Assembly: GCF_000720175.1 (NCBI RefSeq)
Contig: NZ_JOIX01000042.1
Span: 1-59,313, forward strand
Direction: 5' to 3'
Length of the DNA stretch: 59,313 nt
Source of the DNA: Streptomyces sp. NRRL S-337
GTDB taxonomy: Bacteria; Actinomycetota; Actinomycetes; Streptomycetales; Streptomycetaceae
Below, in pieces: positions 15,751-24,048 of the stretch (position 1 is its first letter; each line of letters starts with the position of its first letter). The notes beneath the pieces were generated by a model. The model was not told the origin of the DNA, searched no databases, and saw nothing but the letters and a program-made list of their open reading frames with translations. The position numbers and the translations under genes are program-made.

Positions 15751-17064
15751 TCATGTGCCGCTCCGGCGCGGTGGGCGATGGGCGTTCACCAGCCGTTCCA
15801 GGACCGGGAGGATCCCGGCGGGCGTCGGTGTCCCGAGCATTTCGGTGCGCATCCGGGCCGCGGCGTGCGCGAACGACGGGTCGTCCAGTACCCGCGTCAC
15901 CATCGCGCGCAGCCGGCCGGCCGTGAGCCGCTCGGGCGGACATGTCAGGGCCACTCCGGCCGCCCGGGCCCGCTCCGCGCGCGGGGTGTTGCACCACATC
16001 CGGGACGGCACGACGACCTGCGGCACCCCGTGGGCCAGCGCGGTCAGGAAGGTGCCCGCCCCGCCGTGGTGGATGATCGCCGCGCAGCTCGGCAGCAGTT
16101 CGTTCAGCGGGACGAAGTCGACCGCCCGGACGTTCGGCGGCAGCGGGCCGAGGGCGTCGAGCTGCTCGGCGTTGAGCGTGGCCACCACCTCCACGTCGAG
16201 GTCGGTCACGGCCTCCAGCAGTTCGCCGACCGACGCCTGGTCCTCGCCGACGACGTCCCGGAAGGAGACGCCGAGCGTGAGGCAGATCCGGCGCCGCCCG
16301 GTCGGCTCGTCCAGCCATCCGGGCACGCGCGCGGGGCCGTTGTACGGCACGTAGCGCACCGGGACCCGGGGGAGGGAGACGGGCAGGGCGAGGGAGGTGG
16401 GCACCGGGTCGAGGGTCCACTGGCCGACCACCAGCTCCTCGTCGAACCCCCGGCCCGGCCCCTCCAGCCCGTGGCGTTCGAGGACGTGCCCCAGCCACTC
16501 CTCCAACGGGTCGTCCCGCAGCTCCGGCGGCAGCCCGTCGAGGACGGCCCGGTACCGCTTGCGCAGCAGCCCGACCAGGTCGAGACCGAACATCAGCCGG
16601 GCGTGCGCGGCGCCGCTCGCCCGGGCGGCGACCGGCCCCGCGTACGTCATGGTGTCCCAGACCACCAGGTCCGGCCGCCAGTCCCGGGCGAAGGCCACCA
16701 GGTCGTCAATCATCCGGTCCGGCACCGTGTTCCGGTGGACCAGGGGCGTCCAGGCGGCGAAGACCCCGTGCAGGTGCTCGGGCGTCAGCCGCTCGGTGCG
16801 GATCTCCCCCGGATCGAGCACCCGCAGCCAGGCGTCGTCGCGCAACTCGTCCACCAGGCCCGCGTCGTCGGGGTTCATCTTGGCCGCGACGTGCAGGGGT
16901 TCCCCGACCGGCACCGCCGTCAGACCGGCGCGGGTGATGTCCTCGGCGACGTCCGGCTGGGTCGCGACCCGCACCTCGTGGCCGGCCGCGCGCAGCGCCC
17001 AGGCGAGCGGGACCTGCGCGGCCACGTGGGTGGCGGCGGCGAAGGGCTGGAACAGGACGCGCAT
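15751..17064 (-). CDS. Glycosyltransferase (GT4)
   Basis: A 437-residue GT-B glycosyltransferase, MRVLFQPFAAATHVAAQVPLAWALRAAGHEVRVATQPDV at the N terminus, VRYVPYNGPARVPGWL and RICLTLGVSFRDVVGEDQ in the middle and CAAIIHHGGAGTFLTALAHGVPQ at the donor site. It is most like GT3. A GAGGGGAG ribosome site precedes the ATG, so unlike GT3 it has a leader. It is 53 bases upstream of the MarR gene on the same strand. Donor and acceptor are unknown. Confidence 0.9.
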   Translation of the reverse strand: MRVLFQPFAAATHVAAQVPLAWALRAAGHEVRVATQPDVAEDITRAGLTAVPVGEPLHVAAKMNPDDAGLVDELRDDAWLRVLDPGEIRTERLTPEHLHGVFAAWTPLVHRNTVPDRMIDDLVAFARDWRPDLVVWDTMTYAGPVAARASGAAHARLMFGLDLVGLLRKRYRAVLDGLPPELRDDPLEEWLGHVLERHGLEGPGRGFDEELVVGQWTLDPVPTSLALPVSLPRVPVRYVPYNGPARVPGWLDEPTGRRRICLTLGVSFRDVVGEDQASVGELLEAVTDLDVEVVATLNAEQLDALGPLPPNVRAVDFVPLNELLPSCAAIIHHGGAGTFLTALAHGVPQVVVPSRMWCNTPRAERARAAGVALTCPPERLTAGRLRAMVTRVLDDPSFAHAAARMRTEMLGTPTPAGILPVLERLVNAHRPPRRSGT

Positions 17065-17084
17065 CGGCGCTCCCCTCTCGGATC

Positions 17085-17119
17085 GGACGTACGGACTCGG
17101 TCGGCTTCTGGACGTACGG
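17085..17119. repeat. Repeated GGACGTACGG element upstream of GT4
   Basis: GGACGTACGG occurs at 17085-17094 and 17110-17119, 25 bp apart, in the 146-base gap between the SDR gene and GT4. The CGTACG core is a palindrome. A related CCGTACGGCC stretch lies upstream of GT3 near 15233. It could be an operator, for example for the MarR protein. Confidence 0.3.
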
Positions 17120-17210
17120 TCCGGTCGCCGCGCGTGCGGAGCCGTCGGGCCACCGGGCCGGGCGGGACGGTCGGGTCACAGGCCGGCGGGGACGGTGCGG
17201 GCCGGGGCCC

Positions 17211-18014
17211 TCACGTCAGGGAGAGTCCGCCGTCCACCGGGACGACCGTCCCGTTGGCGTAGACCGCCTCCGGCCGGGTGAGCTGCACGATCCACCAGGC
17301 CATCTCCTCGGGGCGTCCGACCCGGCCGCTCGGCGTCCGGGCGGCGATCCCCTTCAGGAAGTCCCTGTACGCGGGGTCGCCGCCGTCCGGCCCGTGACCG
17401 GCCCCGATGTCGGTCACCCCGGGGGCGACTCCGACGACCCGGATGCCGCGCGGGGCCAGCTCGACGGCCCAGGTGCGGGTGAGGAAGTCGAGCCCGGCCT
17501 TGGCGGCCCCGTACAGGCCGTTGTCGGGCCAGGACCGCAGGCCCAGAGCGCCGGACGAGCCGATGTTCACCACCGTGCCGGACCGCTCCGCCAGGGGTTC
17601 CAGCGCGGCCCGGGTCAGCAGGACCGGGGCCAGCAGGTTGGTGTGGAGCTGCCGTTCGGCCTCGGCCCGGTCCAGCGCGGCCAGCGGGCGGTACCCCATC
17701 GCGGCCGCGTTGTTCACCAGGACGTCCACCCGGCCGAGGACGCTCAGGGCCGTCCGGACGATCAGGTCGGGGGCGTCCGGCGCGGTGACGTCGGCGACGA
17801 GGCCCTGGATGCCGGGGTATCCCTCGGCGGTCACGTCGAGCGTGGCCCGGGTGCGTCCGACGACGAGCACCCGGTTCCCGCCCGCGGCGAACGCGCGGGC
17901 CGTGGCCCGGCCGATGCCGGTGCCGCCGCCGGTGACGACGATCCCGCGCGTGTCTCCGGCCCCGGTCCGGGCCACACTGTCGGTTCCTTCGGTTCCTTCG
18001 GTTCGCGTGGTCAT
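17211..18014 (-). CDS. Short-chain dehydrogenase/reductase
   Basis: A classical SDR of 267 residues: [21 protein letters not shown] is the NAD(P)-binding turn, VDVLVNNAA the adjacent strand, and the Ser...LYGAAKAG segment gives the catalytic Tyr/Lys. The ATG at 18014 (MTTRTEG) is preferred to one at 18044 because a promoter with SARP-type heptamers places transcription at this codon. It lies between GT5 and GT4. Possible jobs are an aglycone ketone reduction or a sugar ketoreduction; the substrate is not identifiable. Confidence 0.82.
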   Translation of the reverse strand: MTTRTEGTEGTDSVARTGAGDTRGIVVTGGGTGIGRATARAFAAGGNRVLVVGRTRATLDVTAEGYPGIQGLVADVTAPDAPDLIVRTALSVLGRVDVLVNNAAAMGYRPLAALDRAEAERQLHTNLLAPVLLTRAALEPLAERSGTVVNIGSSGALGLRSWPDNGLYGAAKAGLDFLTRTWAVELAPRGIRVVGVAPGVTDIGAGHGPDGGDPAYRDFLKGIAARTPSGRVGRPEEMAWWIVQLTRPEAVYANGTVVPVDGGLSLT

Positions 18015-18053
18015 GCCCTGCACGATCGGTAGCGGACCTCGCATGCGCCTCGA
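18015..18053 (-). promoter_or_regulatory. SARP operator upstream of the SDR gene
   Basis: On the minus strand: TCGAGGC (18053-18047), 4 bases, GCGAGGT (18042-18036), 8 bases, GATCGT (18027-18022), 7 bases, ATG. The heptamers nearly equal those of GT3. The -10 is poorer (GAnnnT), but every spacing is identical. Confidence 0.55.
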
Positions 18054-18100
18054 CCTTCACGCACCGGTCCGCCGCAGTGGCCCTGCCGGGGCCCGTCCCT

Positions 18101-19324
18101 TCAGGTGCCGGTCGCCAGGGCTTCCAGCTCGGCGGCGAGCGCGGCCGGCGCCGGCGCCTCTGCGATCTCCTCGCGGAGCCGTCCGGCCGCGGCCTGATGG
18201 ACTTCGCACTCGACGAGACGCTCAACACCGGCCCGGATCGCGGCCTCGTCGGCGAGGTGCCCGGGCACGTGGACCGCGGCCCCGGTGGCGGAAACCCGCT
18301 GCCCGGTCACCTGCTGCTCCGACGCGAACGTGGCGATGAACTGCGGTACCCCCGCCCACAGGGACGTCAGCGTGCTGCCGCTGCCCCCGTGGTGCACGAC
18401 GGCGGTGGAACCCGGCACCAGGGCGGCCAGCGGCACGTTCTCCACCACGCGGACGGAGGATGGCACCGGGCCGAGCGCGGCCACGTCCCGTGCGGTCGCG
18501 GTGAGCACGACCTCGCAGTCCAGCCCGTCGAGGGCGGCGACGATCCGGGGGAGCAGATAGGAGTCGGGCCCGGAGACGGTGGACAGGGCCGTGGACCAGG
18601 TCACGCAGACCCTGGGGCCCTCCGGCGGCCGCGCGGTCCACGCCGGGGCGGGTCCGGCCCCGTTGTACGGGACGTACCGTACGGGCAGCCGTCCGGCTCC
18701 GACCGGCACCTCCAGGGACGGCGGGTTGGGGTCCACGGTCCGCTCGATCATGGCGAGATCGAACGGCCCCAGGCCGTACCGCGCGAACGAACCGCTGTGA
18801 TCGGTCGGGACGATCCGCATGTGCTCGGGGTCGTGCTGGCTCGCCGGACCCCAGAGACAGAGCGCCGCGGGGACGTTCAGGATCTTCGCCGCGAGGAGAC
18901 CCTCCAGGCTTCCCGGGTCGTGCAGGACCAGCGCCGGCCGCCACTCCCTGGCGTACGACACGGCCGCGTCGAAGCTCCGGGCCGCCGATGCGTCCAGCTC
19001 CGGCGCGACCTCCCGCTCGAAGTGCCCGGTGTCGAACGCGTCGAGCCGGTCGAGCCGTTCGCCCGTCAGCGGGTGCGGAGGGAGCCACGGGTACGGCCAG
19101 ATCCCGTCCACCGCCTCCGCGTGGTACTGCAGCCGCAGCCGGAGGACCTCCTCCATCCCGCCGAGGACCGGTACGGGCATCAGACCGGCCCGGCCCACCG
19201 CGGCGGCCTGCGAGGGGGCGCACAGCACCCGGACCTCGTGACCGGCCGCCTGGAGCGCCCATCCGAGCGGCACCATCGCCGCGTACTGGGTGGGCCACGT
19301 GGACACGGTGAACAGAACGCGCAT
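18101..19324 (-). CDS. Glycosyltransferase (GT5)
   Basis: A 407-residue GT-B glycosyltransferase: MRVLFTVSTWPTQYAAMVPLGWALQAAGHEVRVLCAPSQ, then VRYVPYNGAGPAPAWT, RVCVTWST and the donor loop TAVVHHGGSGSTLTSLWAGVPQFI with a following EQQVTGQRV. The WPTQYAAMVPLGW start is like that of macrolide and anthracycline transferases that attach an amino or neutral deoxysugar to the aglycone. It is 29 bases downstream of the O-methyltransferase, in the same transcript. Confidence 0.9.
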   Translation of the reverse strand: MRVLFTVSTWPTQYAAMVPLGWALQAAGHEVRVLCAPSQAAAVGRAGLMPVPVLGGMEEVLRLRLQYHAEAVDGIWPYPWLPPHPLTGERLDRLDAFDTGHFEREVAPELDASAARSFDAAVSYAREWRPALVLHDPGSLEGLLAAKILNVPAALCLWGPASQHDPEHMRIVPTDHSGSFARYGLGPFDLAMIERTVDPNPPSLEVPVGAGRLPVRYVPYNGAGPAPAWTARPPEGPRVCVTWSTALSTVSGPDSYLLPRIVAALDGLDCEVVLTATARDVAALGPVPSSVRVVENVPLAALVPGSTAVVHHGGSGSTLTSLWAGVPQFIATFASEQQVTGQRVSATGAAVHVPGHLADEAAIRAGVERLVECEVHQAAAGRLREEIAEAPAPAALAAELEALATGT

Positions 19325-19353
19325 GCTCGGTCCCCTTCGTTCTCCCCTGCGGT

Positions 19354-20553
19354 TCACTTGGCGCCGAGGGCGGTCCACACGTCCGCGTCCATCCACGACG
19401 GCAGCGTGTCCTCTCCGTTCGTCCCCTTCTCCACGAAGACGATGTTGTGATAGGCGTGCACCGCCGTGACGGTGCCCTGCGTCGGGGTGGGACGGGTGAC
19501 GGCGGGCTCGCGGTGCTCCCGGTGGTGCAGGTCGTCGATCAGCGTCTTGACGAGCCCGAGCGAGGTGTCGGGACCCGCGACCCCGCCCGTACTGCCGCCG
19601 AAGTCGGTGAAGTAGGCCGTCTGGAGGTCCTCTATCACATAGAGACCGCCGGGACGCACGTGCGGGAAGAGGGTCCGGAACGACGTGCGCACGTGCTCGT
19701 TCACATGGCTGCCGTCGTCGATGACGATGTCGAACGGGCCGTGCTCCCTGGCCAGTCCGGTCAGGTACTCGGGATCGTTCTGGTCGCCGACCAGTGCCGT
19801 GAGCCGGAGCTCGGTCAGCGCCGTCTTGTCGTAGATGTCCAGACCGAGGACGGTACCCCGGGGGAAGTAGCGCTTCCACATCTTCAGCGAGCCGCCGCCG
19901 AGGTCGTCGTCGAACCCGCCGATGCCGATCTCCAGGACCCGTACCGGCCGGTCTCGGTACGGGGCGAAGTGGCGCTCGTAGTGCGCCGTGTACCAGTGGA
20001 AACTGGCCCACTTGTCGGAGCCGTACCGGATCGAGAGTTCGCCCAGGTCGGGGCAGCGGCCCGTGCAGCCGGCCATCAGGGTGGCGGTGGCCTGGGCCGC
20101 CGCGCGCAGCACCGTGTTCATCTCCCCCAGCAACTCCCGTAGCTGCTCAGGGTCCTCGGGCGTCGGAACGAAGGAGTTGTGGAAGTCCCCGGTCCGCGGG
20201 GAGTCCGCCGGCCCGAAGAGCCGGCGGACGAGCCCCGACGCCGTGAAGGTCACCCGGGAGCGCACCCGCGCGGAGTCGTCCCCGACCACGCGGATCGGTT
20301 CGTCGCGCACCATGCGCAGGACGACGGCGTGCCGCTCGTCGCCGTGGGTGACGTCCAGGGCCACGTCGACCGGTGCGGTGTTGATCGGCTCCGGGCAGCG
20401 GAACAGCACCTCCTCGACGAGGACGCGTGCCACGTCTGTCAGACCGGCGTCCTTCAGCACGGCGTCGATCTCGTCGTCGGAGCCTGCTCCGGCCCGGACC
20501 AGTCGTCGGATCAGGGCATTGTGTGCGACATCCACCATGAGGGCGTTTCCCAT
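19354..20553 (-). CDS. Sugar O-methyltransferase, MycE/SnogY type
   Basis: A 399-residue SAM- and metal-dependent methyltransferase. After a ~150-residue N-terminal region, LSIRYGSDKWASFHWYTAHYERHFAPYRDRPVRVLEIGIGG and KMWKRYFPRGTVLGLDIYDK strongly resemble MycE (mycinamicin 2''-O-methyltransferase) and related enzymes of elloramycin and steffimycin pathways that methylate rhamnose. IDDGSHVNEH and VIEDLQTAYFTDFGG give metal and active-site residues. Two ATGs are possible (20553 and 20538); I use the longer. With RmlB, RmlD and an epimerase present, 2-O-methyl-L-rhamnose is a sensible product. Confidence 0.85.
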   Translation of the reverse strand: MGNALMVDVAHNALIRRLVRAGAGSDDEIDAVLKDAGLTDVARVLVEEVLFRCPEPINTAPVDVALDVTHGDERHAVVLRMVRDEPIRVVGDDSARVRSRVTFTASGLVRRLFGPADSPRTGDFHNSFVPTPEDPEQLRELLGEMNTVLRAAAQATATLMAGCTGRCPDLGELSIRYGSDKWASFHWYTAHYERHFAPYRDRPVRVLEIGIGGFDDDLGGGSLKMWKRYFPRGTVLGLDIYDKTALTELRLTALVGDQNDPEYLTGLAREHGPFDIVIDDGSHVNEHVRTSFRTLFPHVRPGGLYVIEDLQTAYFTDFGGSTGGVAGPDTSLGLVKTLIDDLHHREHREPAVTRPTPTQGTVTAVHAYHNIVFVEKGTNGEDTLPSWMDADVWTALGAK

Positions 20554-20640
20554 CGGTCCGCGAAGAGGGTCCCGACCACCGTCGGCGGACCGCCTGGAAA
20601 CCCGCTCAACCGCCGCTGAACACCGCCGTGGCGCAGCCCG

Positions 20641-21459
20641 TCAGAAGTCCGCCCGGTGGTCGGCCACCCACTGCGCGAAGGTGCGGGCAGGCCGCCCGGT
20701 GACCCGCTCGGCGGTCGGGCCCACCGGCACGTCCACCGGGTCCTGGAGCAGCCAGTCGACCGCCTCGGCGGGCATGCCCTGCCTCAGCCACAGGGTGCGG
20801 GCGGCGTTCACGGTCAGCTCCTCGAAGCGGATCTCGCGGCCGAGGACCTCGCTCAGGATGCGTACCTGCTCGGCCTTGGCCAGGGACTCCGGACCGGCGA
20901 AGGAGTACGCCTTCCCCGCGTGTCCGTCCTCCAGGAGGGCCGTCACCGCCACGTCGGCGATGTCGGCCTCGTGCACGGGGGTGCTGCGGGTCGCCCCGAA
21001 GGGGGCGCGGACCACGTCCTCGGCCCTGATCGAGGGGGCCCACCAGTCGAGGAGGTTGGACATGAACTCACCGGGCCGCACATGGGTCCACTCCAGGCCG
21101 GAGGCCTCCACCGCCCGCTCCACCGCCGTGTGGTGGTCGCCGCTGTAGTCCCCGTCGGCGTACTCGGCCGCCACCGACGAGAGCACGACGATCCGCCGCA
21201 CCCCCGCCTTCGCCGCCCGCGCGGTGAACTCCTCGGCGGTCCCGGGCAGTGGGAAGAGGTATGCCCGGTCGACGCCCGCGAGGGCCGCGTCGAGGCTCGC
21301 CGGATCGCCGAGGTCGCCGCGGACCCTCTCCGCCGCTTCCGGCAGCGCGGCCCGCTCGGGCGTGCGGGTCATCGCGCGGACCCGCACGCCCGCCTCCAGC
21401 AGCCCCGCCACCACGTGCCGGCCCACGTTCCCCGTGGCACCCGTCACCAGAACGGTCAT
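20641..21459 (-). CDS. NmrA-like atypical SDR, NAD(P)-binding
   Basis: A 272-residue NmrA/PCBER-type protein. MTVLVTGATGNVGRHVVAGLLEAG is the nucleotide-binding turn and IVVLSSVAAEYADGDYSGDHHTAVERAVEASG is the family's second block, followed by WTHVRPGEFMSNLL. Many act as quinone or ketone reductases and some are redox sensors. GGGAGAAG precedes the ATG at 21459. It is first in a minus-strand run (NmrA, O-methyltransferase, GT5, SDR, GT4, MarR, GT3) and divergent from the ketoreductase. It may reduce a quinone or carbonyl of the aglycone. Confidence 0.8.
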   Translation of the reverse strand: MTVLVTGATGNVGRHVVAGLLEAGVRVRAMTRTPERAALPEAAERVRGDLGDPASLDAALAGVDRAYLFPLPGTAEEFTARAAKAGVRRIVVLSSVAAEYADGDYSGDHHTAVERAVEASGLEWTHVRPGEFMSNLLDWWAPSIRAEDVVRAPFGATRSTPVHEADIADVAVTALLEDGHAGKAYSFAGPESLAKAEQVRILSEVLGREIRFEELTVNAARTLWLRQGMPAEAVDWLLQDPVDVPVGPTAERVTGRPARTFAQWVADHRADF

Positions 21460-21540
21460 GGTCTCTTCTCCCTCGTCTGTCGTCTCGTGTTCGGTTCTCG
21501 TGTCCGGCAGGCCCGGTCCCGGACCCGCCGACCTTTCCGG

Positions 21541-21558
21541 GCCGTTCTTTCGAACGGC
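21541..21558. promoter_or_regulatory. Palindrome GCCGTTC-N4-GAACGGC, candidate operator
   Basis: Perfect 7-base inverted repeat with a 4-base spacer in the 198-base divergent gap between the NmrA-like and ketoreductase genes. A very similar element, CGGTTC-N3-GAACCG, is in the ABC-exporter / flavin-oxidase divergent gap at 25212-25226. The match suggests one shared regulator. Also here, TCCACCG, TCGAGCG and TTGCCAC (21583, 21594, 21605) form an 11-bp series reading toward the ketoreductase, a possible weaker SARP site. Confidence 0.4.
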
Positions 21559-21657
21559 TCGAAGCGTGGTGAATGCCGTCGGTCCACCGCCCGTCGAGCG
21601 CCCGTTGCCACCCTCGGGCCGCGTACGCACATTCGATGTCACGATCCGGGAGGGACC

Positions 21658-22443
21658 ATGACCGGAACCGAAGGACGGGTCGCCGTCATTACCGGGGCGA
21701 CCAGCGGGATCGGCCTCGCCGTGGCCCGCTCGCTCGGTAGGGACGGCCTGCGGATCTTCCTCTGCGCGCGGGACGCCGACGCCGTCGCCGCGACCGTCGA
21801 ACTCCTGCGCGAGGAGGGTGTGGACGCCGACGGCCAAACCTGCGACGTCCGCTCCACCGAGCAGGTGGACGCGTTTGTGCGCGCCGCCGTCGACCGGTAC
21901 GGCCCGGTCGACGTCCTCGTCAACAACGCGGGACGCAACGGGGGCGGGGCCACCGCCGGGCTGACGGACGAGCTCTGGCTCGACGTCGTCGACACCAACC
22001 TCCACAGCGCGTTCCGGGTGACCCGGGCCGCGCTGACCACCGGCGGCATGCTGGACAACGGCTGGGGACGGATCGTCAACATCGCGTCCACGGGCGGGAA
22101 GCAGGGCGTCGTGCTCGGCGCCCCCTACTCGGCCTCCAAGCACGGCGTCGTCGGCTTCACCAAGGCCCTGGGACTGGAACTGGCCAAGACCGGCATCACG
22201 GTCAACGCCGTCTGCCCCGGCTACGTGGAGACGCCCATGGCGGAGCGGGTCCGCGCGGGATATGCGGCGGCGTGGGACACCACGACCGACGCGGTCCTCG
22301 AACGGTTCCAGGCGAAGATCCCGCTCGGCCGCTACACCACCCCCGACGAGGTGGCGGGCTTGGTCGGCTACCTGATCACCGACACGGCCGCGCCCATCAC
22401 CGCCCAGGCCCTCAACGTCTGCGGCGGCCTCGGCAACTACTGA
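21658..22443 (+). CDS. Polyketide ketoreductase, actIII type
   Basis: A 261-residue SDR, exactly the length of ActIII. TGATSGIGLAVARSL binds NADPH, NNAGRNGGG is the family signature, and IASTGGKQGVVLGAPYSASKHG gives the catalytic Ser, Tyr and Lys. PGYVETPMAERVR and the C-terminal ALNVCGGLGNY are typical of type II PKS ketoreductases. It should reduce the C-9 carbonyl of the nascent poly-beta-ketone made by the KS pair. GGGAGGG sits ahead of the ATG. It is about 23 kb from the minimal PKS genes, an unusual distance for this partner. Confidence 0.93.
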   Translation: MTGTEGRVAVITGATSGIGLAVARSLGRDGLRIFLCARDADAVAATVELLREEGVDADGQTCDVRSTEQVDAFVRAAVDRYGPVDVLVNNAGRNGGGATAGLTDELWLDVVDTNLHSAFRVTRAALTTGGMLDNGWGRIVNIASTGGKQGVVLGAPYSASKHGVVGFTKALGLELAKTGITVNAVCPGYVETPMAERVRAGYAAAWDTTTDAVLERFQAKIPLGRYTTPDEVAGLVGYLITDTAAPITAQALNVCGGLGNY

Positions 22444-22502
22444 CCCAGGGAGTATGCGGGCTCCCGCGCGTCCCGTCCGAACGCCCGCCGACGGGGGCCC
22501 GG

Positions 22503-23195
22503 TCACGCCGGATCGACGTCCGATCCGGTCACGTCCGGCTCCGGGTCGGCGGGCCTTCCCTTGAGTTCGTGGAACCCGGGAACCCCGGCCACCAGCAGCG
22601 TCCCGTCCCACAGCCGCCCCGCCACCTCCCCCTTCGGCACACGGGAGATGACCGGCCCGAAGAAGGCCAGCGGCGGACTGTGCGGCTCCGCCGGATACCC
22701 GACCGCCACCACCGGCGTCCCGGTCCGCGGGCCCAGGAGCCGTACGGCCTCCGCGTGCGAGGCCCGCAGCTCCTCGTCATAGGCGGTGGACGTACCGGCC
22801 GCCGCCAGCTCCGCCGGCAGGCCCGCGTGAGCCAGCGCCAGGGCCGGATCGTTGATCCACTTCTTGGCTTTCCCGCCGCCGGAGGAGCCGAGGTCGGCCC
22901 ACAGCGAGGCGTGGAAGCGGCCCAGGGCCTCCTGTCCGTGGTGGTGCCGGACGGCGGTGCCGATCCGCACGGGCACCATCAGGTAACCGTCGGGGTCGCC
23001 CTCGGGATCGTCGTCCCGGTCCTCGTTGAGGAGGGTCAGGCTCATGAGGTGCCAGCGCGGCTCCAGCGGGCGGACCGCGGCGGCCTCCCGTAGCCAGCGG
23101 GCGGTCAGCCAGGAGTACGGGCAGGCGGGGTCGAACCAGACGTCCACGGTGCGGGGTTCGGGACGCGGGGCGGCCCGGAGGGCTTCGGCGGTCAT
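22503..23195 (-). CDS. DsbA-family thioredoxin-fold protein (mycothiol-reductase-like)
   Basis: A 230-residue DsbA/FrnE-type protein similar in layout to the mycothiol-dependent reductases of actinobacteria (Rv2466c group). VDVWFDPACPYSWLTARWLREAA carries the active-site motif, but as C25-P-Y-S: only one cysteine, against the CPWC of the Rv2466c type. No signal peptide, so cytosolic. A single-cysteine form would favour glutathione-transferase-like or monothiol chemistry with mycothiol. It converges on the ketoreductase gene. It may handle a thiol conjugate, reduce a nitro/nitroso group, or detoxify the product; none is shown. Confidence 0.78.
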   Translation of the reverse strand: MTAEALRAAPRPEPRTVDVWFDPACPYSWLTARWLREAAAVRPLEPRWHLMSLTLLNEDRDDDPEGDPDGYLMVPVRIGTAVRHHHGQEALGRFHASLWADLGSSGGGKAKKWINDPALALAHAGLPAELAAAGTSTAYDEELRASHAEAVRLLGPRTGTPVVAVGYPAEPHSPPLAFFGPVISRVPKGEVAGRLWDGTLLVAGVPGFHELKGRPADPEPDVTGSDVDPA

Positions 23196-23272
23196 GATGC
23201 GGTGCTCCTTCGCGTACGGAGTCAGACGGCGGCGGGCGGCGGTGGCAGCGGGCGGATGCGGTGGCCGGCGTG

Positions 23273-24046
23273 TCACGCGGAGGCGTTGCGCATGCCCCGG
23301 ATGCCCGCGAAGACCCCGAGCACCGCGATGGCCATCGCCGCGAGGACCCCGTACAGCACGCTCGTCTCGGCGAACCGGCCGTCGAACAAGGCGCGTTCGG
23401 CCTCGACCACATAGGTCGCGGGGTTGATCCGGCTCAGGACGTAGAGCCAGGTGGGGGCCGAGGCCTGGGTGATGGGCAGCAGGACGCCGGAGAGCAGCAG
23501 CAGGGGGAAGAAGATCATCTGTTGCACCCCGTAGAACAGGGTCTGCTGCTTGCGGGAGTGGAGCGCCAGGGTGAAGGAGAGCGCGCCGATCCCGATCCCG
23601 AAGACGGTCAGCAGCGCCAGTCCCGCCAGGGCGCCGAGCGGCCGGAGCCGGAAGTCGGTCGGCAGCAGCAGGGCGAGGATCAGCAGGGACTGCGTCAGGA
23701 GGATCACGACCTCCTTGAGCGCCCGCCCCACGAGCATGGCGGCCCGGTTGAGCGGGGTCACGAGCATGCGCTCGAAGGCGCCCGAGGACATCTCGTTGAG
23801 CAGGGAGGCCCCGGCTCCGGCGGTGGCGGAGAGCGCCAGCAGAACGAGCATGCCCGGCACGAACCACTGCCAGGGGGAGCCCGTGCCGGTGTCCCCGCCC
23901 GCGGGGCCCATGCCCGAGAGCAGGGGAGCGAAGAGGGCGAGGAAGAGGAAGGGCAGCAGCATGGTGAAGAGGAGGCCGGCCGGCTGGCGCAGCTCGGGCC
24001 CCAGCTCGCGGGCGAACGCGGTGCGGGTGTCGTTGAGCACCTTCAT
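23273..24046 (-). CDS. ABC-2 type drug exporter permease (DrrB-like)
   Basis: A 257-residue membrane protein with about six hydrophobic segments (for example LLFTMLLPFLFLALFAPLL, WFVPGMLVLLALSATAGAG, LTQSLLILALLL, LLTVFGIGIGALSFTLAL and a C-terminal LYGVLAAMAIAVLGVFAG). It has the ABC-2 SSGAFERMLVTPLNRAAMLVGR loop. It pairs with the ATPase gene 2 bases upstream and should export the product, as DrrAB does for daunorubicin, giving self-resistance. Confidence 0.92.
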   Translation of the reverse strand: MKVLNDTRTAFARELGPELRQPAGLLFTMLLPFLFLALFAPLLSGMGPAGGDTGTGSPWQWFVPGMLVLLALSATAGAGASLLNEMSSGAFERMLVTPLNRAAMLVGRALKEVVILLTQSLLILALLLPTDFRLRPLGALAGLALLTVFGIGIGALSFTLALHSRKQQTLFYGVQQMIFFPLLLLSGVLLPITQASAPTWLYVLSRINPATYVVEAERALFDGRFAETSVLYGVLAAMAIAVLGVFAGIRGMRNASA

Positions 24047-24048
24047 GG

